Assembly: GCA_006386115.1 (NCBI GenBank)
Contig: VFIW01000043.1
Coordinates: forward strand, 186,001-250,000
Length of the DNA stretch: 64,000 nt
Direction of reading: 5' to 3'
Source of the DNA: Globisporangium splendens
Taxonomy: Eukaryota > Oomycota > Peronosporomycetes > Pythiales > Pythiaceae
Made by a program: the position numbers and the translations under genes. Positions 56,982-64,000 of the stretch are shown here, one piece after another. The notes beneath the pieces are model-generated. The model worked only from the letters and a program-made list of their open reading frames with translations, had not been told where the DNA came from and searched no databases. Position 1 is the first letter of the stretch; every line of letters begins with the position of its first letter.

Positions 56982-59567
56982 TTATATGCGCTTGATCTCG
57001 ACCATCGTGCGGTCCGGCACGAAGTGCGGGATCTCGTCGCCCGCGGTGTTGCTCAGTTTGTCCTTTGCGAGCGGGAAAATCGTCAGTAACGCAAACGTGC
57101 CGCCGGATTCGCCCTTGCACAACTGCCCCGGGTTGATGCAAATCGTGTCTTGCACGCGCTGCAGAAGGAAGAAATGCCAGCATCAGAGCAGCACATGGCA
57201 TCAGTGAGCAGCTATCCACACTTCAACTCATAATTTCAGCTTACCCCACAGAAGCGGTTTAGAATCGACGGCAAAAGCAAAATGTCCGGGGTTTTCTCAA
57301 ACTGGAACTGCTTCATGTAGCGCAAATCGACGGGCACTTCGCTGCCTGCTGGAGGTGGGAAGATGGGATAGTAACTACAAATGCAGCACACAAATATGCT
57401 TGTGTGAGCCAAAATCGTCCTTGTATCCAGCTCCATAACCTCGCAACTCTTACCTTCTTTGGTCGATGACTTGCTCACACAATCGCAGCAAGCGGTTCTG
57501 GTCTCGTGCCTGTGCGCGGTACAGTTCGTTCGAGCTCAGCTGGACGACAACGTCCAATGCCGAGACGCCGATCACGACGCCGTTGATCGAAAACGTACAT
57601 GGATTTGGCATCAGGTGAATGCGCTGAGAACAATGTCAAAAAAAAAACAGATTTTCGTTAAAGAGGAAGACTTAGCTCCATAAGCGAACGGAATGAAGCT
57701 ACTCACCTTGGCGTACTCTGGCGCGCCAAATGCTTCGCACACTTTCTTCTTGTTGAATGGAGGCTGAGGGTACACCATTTCGTGGTGCGCGTCGCGAAGC
57801 GAAGGCACTAGCACGACCTGGAGATCCTTATTTGTCGCAAAAACCTTGTCGATCAACGTCATGACTGCATAAAGCAAACAAAAACAGCACGATTTAGTCT
57901 GTTAGCGAGCCTATTCTGTGGGCTTCCTCTCATGAAACAAAGAAACAAAATGCATACTTTGGAAGAGGAAAATGTCCTCAAAGCTGAGCATCATGCCGTC
58001 GTAAAGAACGAGTCCGTCCTGGAAACTCGAGTGCATGGAATCAATGAACGGTCCAACCTGAAATAGTCAGAACCAAACAAAAGTCCGTTGCGTCAGTAAC
58101 CATTGTGTTCGGTATCCGCAATACAAGCAAGTTGGACCAACTAAAACGTACAAGAACGAGCACGTTAGGCTTCTGGTCGACTGCGATCTGTAAGAGATCG
58201 TTCAGCGGGAGGTACTGGACATTGTTGGCGGTTGTGAACGGGCCACAGGCCGTCAGCACACGCACGGGTCGCGTGTCGTCTCCCTGGAGCTCATTCATGC
58301 GAAGCTTCGGCGTCTTTGGCATTGGCGCAGGAATCGGCTGATATCAGAAATAAGCAAGGGTATTGTGGCCAAAGCAAAGCAATTAGTAAGTCACATGAGT
58401 GTGCAAGAGCATAAATGACACGAACGAACGCACATCCAAGAACCGCTTGACGATCATCGGGTTTCTCGCATCCGCGAAAATGCCTTCCAATGCAACAATC
58501 TAACAACAAAAGAGCACAACAAAATGGCGCATCAGCTGCAATCCCCCAACGTTCTACGCATGACACCACAAGCATACCTTTCCGGGGAAAATCTGGAAGT
58601 TGGGCACACCACTCAAGTCGAGAAGCACGCGCTGGCCACCGCACGTCTTTCGCGATCCTTCCAGCTGCACGACACTGGAGTTTAACTTGCCCTCGGCTGC
58701 CTCACACACGATGCGGCCGACGACGGTCACTTGCGCTGGCGTTGGATCGGCCACGGCGTGCAGCTCCTCGATCTTGAAATGCTCCTTCACGAGCTCTTCG
58801 TATTCCACGAGCTGGTCGTCCAATGCCAGCGCGCGCTGGAAAAGCGGAGTGTACATGTACGAAAAGTTGGACGACAGGTTGCGGTCTGGAAACGGCGCTT
58901 TGAACTCGATGCGCGGCGCTGAGGAGGAGCTCGTGGTGTCGATGCCAGCGAGCTGTTTCTTCAAGTGCGCATTGAACTCCGAGACCGTTTTGCCGGCATC
59001 CGTTCGCTTCTCGTACGTGTTGCCAGGAGGTGACTGCAGCGAGCTGTTCACGCATTTAATGGTGAAAAAGCAGTGGATGAGCATTCTGGTAAGTTTACGA
59101 TTCAAAAGAATGAGGAAATGAGTCACTTACGAGGGAGAAAACATGCCGTTGGTGCGCTGCATCTTGTTGCTGTTGCCCGGGGGACTCGCGAACGAGCGCT
59201 TGTTCTTCGGCTCGGGGGACTTCATCGTGTACAGCGCATCGAGCCTCTTGGTGTCCTCCACCTTGATCTCGCGCTTGATCACCGGCGTCCGTCGCTTCTG
59301 CGACGCCGAGACGCTGCTGCTGGCCGCCGTGTCCTTGGCCCTGACCTTCTGCTGCGCCAGGCTCGACCGAAAGCCCGCGAGCTTGTCCACGTCGGCGGCG
59401 CCCGTCACCTGGTTGTTCATCGAGTACGCGTCCCACTGCGCGGCCAACTCGTCGGCCGTGAGCGCAAAGTCCCCGCAGATGGAGATGCACGTGCCCACAG
59501 CGTCGTCCGCGACCTCCAGATTGCAGGACGCGAACGCGCTGCGGATCGCGTCGGCGTCGTGGTCCAT
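56982..59567 (-). CDS. POLA2: DNA polymerase alpha subunit B, 9 exons, 643 aa
   Basis: Regulatory B subunit of the polymerase alpha-primase complex that starts DNA synthesis in the nucleus. Exons in phase: 59131-59567, 58578-59085, 58434-58499, 58152-58337, 57958-58057, 57707-57864, 57454-57623, 57245-57374 and 56982-57158 (1932 nt). N-terminal helical domain (MDHDADAIRSAF); linker with Lys/Ser-rich MKSPEPKNKRSF; OB fold region from about residue 200 (VVGRIVCEAAEGKLNSSVVQ); inactive phosphoesterase-like domain with LTACGPFTTANNVQYLPL, VLVGPFIDSMHSSF and VVLVPSLRDAHHEMVYPQPP; C-terminus NPGQLCKGESGGTFALLTIF. Length is normal for the family. The upstream in-frame Met at 59660 lies in the probable 5' UTR. 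It is divergent from APEX2. Confidence 0.95.
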
Positions 59568-59837
59568 GATCCTGTCTGCTACTGCTAATATAACACACAC
59601 GCAACACACACAAAGCGCGTTCTCGCTTCTTGCAGCTCGCCAAGTGTGCGCCTTGTGCAAAATTGCCGCGCCACAAAGTCCCGCCGAACGGCCAGAAACG
59701 GCGCCAAAAAAGACTATTGGATATAACTATGACTCTACAGCGTAGAGTATTGGCTAAAATGAGAAAAATAGCTATTCGCACTTGAACGAAGCGCGCCAAC
59801 CTGATGACACGCTTTAGGATCAGATTGGACCGTCAAT
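59568..59837. promoter_or_regulatory. Shared 270-bp POLA2/APEX2 promoter region
   Basis: Space between two divergent start codons. It must hold both 5' UTRs and promoters. It contains a perfect small hairpin, CTCTACAGCGTAGAG, at about 59732-59746. No clear Inr/FPR motif is seen. Confidence 0.55.
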
Positions 59838-61920
59838 ATGATGCGCCTAACAACTGGCATTGTTCGGCCGCTGCGGCTGCTCACGTGGAACGTGAATGGA
59901 CTGCGCGCCGTGCTGCAGCGTGGCGAGAGCAAGAAGACACTCCGGCAGTTCCTGGACGCACTCGATGCCGACGTCATCTGCTTCCAGGAGACCAAGCTCA
60001 CGCGCTCGGAGCTCGACGAGGAGCTCGTGCGACCCGAAGGTGAACGCTAAAGAATCGCAATGACGATTTACATGCTGCTGTGGACCACGCTAATGCGTAT
60101 TATTGCAGGTTACGATGCGTTCTATTCGTTCTGTCGGGTGCGTAGTGGGTACTCGGGTGTCGTGACGTTCTGTAAGAGCGACGTCCCGACGCTGAACGCC
60201 GAAGAAGGACTGACGGGGCAGTGGAAGACGGCAAACGCAGTCGGTTGTGTCGGCGAGCTCCATCACGAGGCGCGTTTTTTTATTTGAGTTTGCACTAATA
60301 TGCGCTGTTAATGCTGACAATGTGTGTGTGTATGTGTTTGTGTCGCTGAGCAGTTCGGCACGAAGCTCGTGAACGAACTCGAGTCCGAGGGTCGGTGCGT
60401 GATCACCGACCACGGCGCGTTCGTGCTGCTCAACTTGTACTGCCCCGCGACACGCAACATGGAGCGCCTGGAGTACAAACTCGCGTTCCACCGGCTCGTC
60501 CAGGACCGCGTTCAGGCGCTCCACGCCGCCAAGCGCCGCGTGATCGTCGTGGTGCGTTATGGTGCATGCATGCTTGCCATGCTGTTTGCTTGCTGTTGAA
60601 CGTATTTTTGTTAATCGCCATTGCTTGTGTAGGGCGACATCAACATTGCGCACAGAGAGATCGACCATTGTGATCCGAGTCCAACCGAGGGGATTGCATT
60701 TGGCAACCATCCGTGTCGCAAGTGGATGGACGAGATACTCGTGAGTCATGAAGACGACAGCGAAAACAGCTCAAACGATGCGAGCGCAACAGGAGGGAAG
60801 CTTGTGGACGCGTTTCGGTTTTACCACCCGCACGAAGCAAGAGCGTACACGGTGCGTCATAGATATATGAAAGCATGGTGCGGATCCAATGTCTAGCTGG
60901 TTATTGACGTCTTTATGGCGTTTTTTACAGTGTTGGAACATGGTGACGGCCGCGCGGCAGACGAACTACGGCACGCGGATCGATTACATTCTCGTCGACC
61001 CCGAACTCATGGAGGACGCCGTCACAGACTGCAGGTTAGCTGCCTCGCATTCTGTCATTACTCTTTCAGTTTAAATGTATACCTCAACATTGTTTATGTG
61101 GTGTAGCATCCAACCCGACCGCCTCGGCTCGGACCACTGTCCCGTGCTGCTAACTGCCGTCGTGCATCTCCCGATCGCGTCCGAGACGACGAAGCTGCCA
61201 GCGCTTTGCGCCAAGAACTTTGCTGAATTCGCAGGCAAACAGCAGGAGATCAAGTCGTTTTTCTCCGCTCAGACTCGCGTTGGATCTCCGCACAAGACGT
61301 TGACGACAGGTGCAAGTCAGTCTTCGCCTGCCAGCAGCAACCGTGCGTCTCCATCCATTAAAAGAAGCAACTTGATGAGGACCTCTGCATCCCGGAAATC
61401 GAACCAGCAGAGCAGCATCAAGTCGTTCTTTGCACAGTCCAGCGCCATGGTCTCCACAAACAAGACTCTTCCTACAAGCGAGTCATCACGCGCTTCACCA
61501 CCAAATCCAGGACGTCCACATGAGAAGGACGATATAGAGAATGAGGACGAGGAGACTGACTTTGCGAGCGTCGTGCGCGACTTTGAAACCAAACACAACG
61601 CCGCTCAAGATCGCCTGCGTGCGTGGAAGCAGGTGCTCAGTGGACAACCGCTCAAGACGCCATTGTGCCACTGCCAGCAGCCGACAGTGTTGCGCACCGT
61701 TTTGAAAACGAACGACAATTGGGGCCGCAAGTTCTACGTCTGCACCAAACCAGCGGTATGCGAATTGTGCGAATATGCATTTGTGAATATGCCTGCTGAC
61801 ATGTTTCTGTTTGGTTTGCACATATAGGGCGAGAAGGGAAATCCGGACGCGCGATGCGAATTCTTTCAGTGGGTCGACGACAGAGGCAAAAGCAGCAAAC
61901 GCATGAAAATCACGCGATGA
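59838..61920 (+). CDS. APEX2: AP endonuclease 2 with two PIP boxes and a GRF zinc finger, 7 exons
   Basis: Class II AP endonuclease/3'-5' exonuclease of base excision repair and damage signalling. Exons: 59838-60039, 60109-60269, 60354-60551, 60633-60851, 60931-61034, 61107-61755 and 61828-61920; 1626 nt, 541 aa. EEP nuclease motifs: LLTWNVNGLR, ICFQETKL (Glu), NLYCPATRN, VGDINIAHR (Asp/Asn), YGTRIDYILVD and GSDHCPV (His305). PIP boxes QQEIKSFF at 340-347 and QSSIKSFF at 396-403. C-terminal zf-GRF: CHCQQPTVLRTVLKTNDNWG with later Cys in YVCTKP and RCEFFQW. Intron 2 would start with GC (GAG/GCGCGT) to keep phase; no GT donor fits. An ATG at 59841 is an alternative start. Confidence 0.95.
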
Positions 61921-62222
61921 CATTGTTTATAAAAGGCAAAAATGCAAATGGTTTCATTATATAGACTTGCTGTGTGTTGCTTTCAAATTGTACTCTCTCC
62001 AAAGGGGTTCTTCTTCTTCTTGTACTCAAATTCGTCAAATTCTCATTCCTTCTACTATATTCAGACATCGCCACTCATATACACCATCATCACGTTTTAC
62101 ATCATTCTCTGTACGAAACTCTTTATAATACCGTACGCCGCGACTCCATCTTCATTCTCGTCTTCTTCTGTTGTCTCTATCTCCACTCGTTTCGTGATCT
62201 CACTTCACCTTTAGAATGCTCG
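61921..62222. other. Intergenic region between convergent APEX2 and kinase genes
   Basis: 302 bp, rich in pyrimidine tracts (TTCTTCTTCTTG and TCGTCTTCTTCTG). It holds both 3' UTRs. No gene is seen. Confidence 0.6.
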
Positions 62223-64000
62223 TTACAACGCAAAGGTGGCGGTGTCGAACCACGCGTGCGAAAGCGCATCGGCGGCCGTGAAGCGCTTCGCTGGGTCGGC
62301 CTCCAGGAGTTTCTCCACCAGGTCCTTGGCGCGCGGGCTCACCGTGTTCCAGATGCGGTCCGTGAAGTCCGCCTTCTCGTTGATGCACGCGTGCGGCGGG
62401 TAGAACGGCTGGTAGCCCGTGAGCATTTCATAAATTACGATGCCGACGCTCCACATGTCCACGGGTTTGCCGTACGGCTGGTGCTGCAGCAGCTCCGGCG
62501 CGATGTAGCCCGGTGTGCCCGTCAGCCCCGTGAATGGGACCTTGTGCACGTCACCCGTCAGCTTGTAGAAGCGCACATCCGGCACCTTGACCGACAACCC
62601 AAAGTCGCAAATCTCGACTTGGAGATCGCGCACTTTGACGTCAGCATGAGGGTCAAGCGCCGACGCGGGACTGCGGCGAAACGTGGGCGACGACGAGTCA
62701 TTCGAGTCCTGGTTGCTCGTCTTCGGGTCGCTCAACAGGATGTTCTCGGGCTTCAGGTCGCAGTGCACGACGCCAGAGTCGTGCAGGAAAAACACCGCGC
62801 GCACGATCTGCTGCGCGAGTTTCGCGGCCATGGCTTCCGGGAGTCGACGCTTTCGCTGCATCAGCTGCTTCATGTTGCCCTTCGTGGCTTTAGCCATCAC
62901 CAGGTACAGGAAATCCGTCGTCTCGTACACCTCGTGGAGCCGCACAATGTGCTTGTGGCGGAGTCGCAAGTGGATCTCAATCTCGCGGTCCACGGCAGCC
63001 TTGGACTCCTCTGTGCGCAGGTAGCGCTTGTGGATCTGCTTGATCGCGACTTCCTTGCCGTTCACGCGGCGGATCGCGGGCTTCACAACGGCGTACGAGC
63101 CATCGCCGAGCTGGTCTTCGCCGCACAACTCGTACTGGTCCGTCACGGCTTGCTCGTGGATGAAGTACGGCTTTGGGTAGAATGAACTCTCGTCCTCGCT
63201 GTCGCTGCCTGGGTTGATCACGTGCGGGTTGGCGTCACGCGGGGTATTGCTGCGGTGGATCGCCATGATGCGGATCTCTTCGCCGTCGTTCAGTCGGCGC
63301 GCAACGAACGGGTTCAGTGGGATCCGCGGCGCCGCCTGCGTGTACTCGGAGCACTCGTACTCGTCGTCGCCGTCGGCGGCGTCCGGCGACCAGTTGATGC
63401 CCTGGAGCTGTCGTGTGGGCGACTGGAGGGATCGCGAGCGTTCGCGGTAGCTCTGGCGGTCGTTGTTGTTGAACGACGAGCGCAGCGCCACCTTCCGGAA
63501 GATGCCCTTTCCCGTGGAGATGAAGCCTTCGTTGAGCTCGACGGCCGACACGGATTTGCGCAGCTCCAGGCGCGCGAGTCCGTTCACGAACGCCTCCAGG
63601 GACGACGACGCCCCTTCGCTCTCGGTGCTGATCGACGACGCACCAGATGATTTCCGCTTCTTGTTGTTGGCTGCGCGCCGCATCAGGTCCAACTTGGACA
63701 GCTCGCTCGTCTGGTTATCGCAGTCGTCCAACACCGTCGGACTGCTGTTTCGGCTCGTGTACGCGTCGGCCGTGTGCTTGGGCGGGCGTGGGTTGTGCGA
63801 CTGCGCACGATGGCGATGCTTTGGCGGCGGCGAGCGGCACGACACGTCAATCGTGAGCTCCATGGAGGCGTTCTTCTGGTTTAGTGACTCTGTCGTGGCA
63901 CTGCTGCTGCTGCTGCTGAGGCGGTTGCTGTAGTAGTTGTTGGAGGCGTTGACGACCATCGAGTGGTTGTTCTGGCCGTCGCCGTGGAAAAACGTCTCGG
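62223..64000 (-). CDS. Ser/Thr protein kinase, CAMK-like, 5' end beyond window
   Basis: The frame is open from the window edge to TAA at 62223-62225; the first Met inside is at 63959, but it is preceded by 13 open codons (FFHGDGQNNHS), so the gene may start outside. Residues from that Met: disordered Ser/Asn/Pro-rich region 1-275 with a run of six Ser; kinase domain about 277-575 with glycine loop GDGSYAVVK, VAIK (Lys307), VVHCDLKPENILL (HCD instead of HRD, Asp401), a 40-residue insert after the catalytic loop rich in Ser/Asn, CDFGLSVKV (452-454 DFG), GTPGYIAPEL, and DMWSVGIVIYEMLTGYQPF. All catalytic residues are present. The domain looks CAMK-like; no calmodulin-binding site or EF hand is seen. 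Confidence 0.92.
   Translation of the reverse strand, partial: ETFFHGDGQNNHSMVVNASNNYYSNRLSSSSSSATTESLNQKNASMELTIDVSCRSPPPKHRHRAQSHNPRPPKHTADAYTSRNSSPTVLDDCDNQTSELSKLDLMRRAANNKKRKSSGASSISTESEGASSSLEAFVNGLARLELRKSVSAVELNEGFISTGKGIFRKVALRSSFNNNDRQSYRERSRSLQSPTRQLQGINWSPDAADGDDEYECSEYTQAAPRIPLNPFVARRLNDGEEIRIMAIHRSNTPRDANPHVINPGSDSEDESSFYPKPYFIHEQAVTDQYELCGEDQLGDGSYAVVKPAIRRVNGKEVAIKQIHKRYLRTEESKAAVDREIEIHLRLRHKHIVRLHEVYETTDFLYLVMAKATKGNMKQLMQRKRRLPEAMAAKLAQQIVRAVFFLHDSGVVHCDLKPENILLSDPKTSNQDSNDSSSPTFRRSPASALDPHADVKVRDLQVEICDFGLSVKVPDVRFYKLTGDVHKVPFTGLTGTPGYIAPELLQHQPYGKPVDMWSVGIVIYEMLTGYQPFYPPHACINEKADFTDRIWNTVSPRAKDLVEKLLEADPAKRFTAADALSHAWFDTATFAL

Noticed and set aside
59568..59660. Upstream Met of POLA2 giving a 31-residue extension
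   Set aside because: The extension is rich in Cys and Val from a CACACA/GCACAC-type repeat, typical of UTR, and MDHDAD at 59567 fits the family start.

Overview
The window looks like nuclear DNA of an oomycete (Pythium/Phytophthora-type water mould). The reasons are mixed. Introns are short (about 60-95 nt, GT-AG). Gene density is high on both strands. Sigma-like glutathione S-transferase (GST) genes have no introns and carry, 45-95 nt before the ATG, a motif close to the oomycete Inr+FPR core promoter (TCATTYYNCAWTTT-like). There is also a long non-LTR retrotransposon. The species cannot be named from sequence alone.

Layout. Left flank (1-10.7 kb): the acidic tail of an unknown gene, a 2669-residue BEACH-WD40 protein (three exons solved here) and a multi-exon coiled-coil gene. 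Centre (11.2-54.3 kb): a GST array with about 16 complete or near-complete genes plus pseudogenes and relics, built by several rearrangements. These are (i) a head-to-head palindrome (arms about 1.29 kb) carrying GST2/GST3; (ii) a block running from inside GST3 to the promoter of GST4, copied downstream with its first GST beheaded; (iii) a 7854-bp tandem duplication whose crossover lies in related 3' flanks; (iv) 2.6-kb units (GST plus about 2 kb of flank) present five times. Right flank (54.7-64 kb): a seven-exon coiled-coil gene, a nine-exon DNA polymerase alpha subunit B gene (POLA2), a divergently transcribed AP endonuclease 2 gene (APEX2) with two PIP boxes and a GRF zinc finger, and a CAMK-like kinase running off the edge.

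Mobile DNA. A 9988-bp LINE with a 17-bp target-site duplication sits in the second copy of the tandem duplication. It encodes a CCHC ORF1, an OTU-type cysteine protease ORF, and an APE endonuclease/reverse transcriptase/RNase H ORF, and ends in (TC)n. Two 5'-truncated copies, in the opposite orientation, abut the 3' ends of GST5 and of a chimeric GST. Minimal 3'-end relics lie in the GST flanks. A MULE transposase relic lies between hairpin-containing inverted repeats at 51.5-52.6 kb.

Functionally, the array would supply many nearly identical cytosolic GSTs (detoxification), amplified by non-allelic recombination. POLA2 and APEX2 share a 270-bp intergenic promoter region and both act in DNA replication/repair. 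Several copies are identical at protein level, so array size should be treated as assembly-dependent until checked with long reads.
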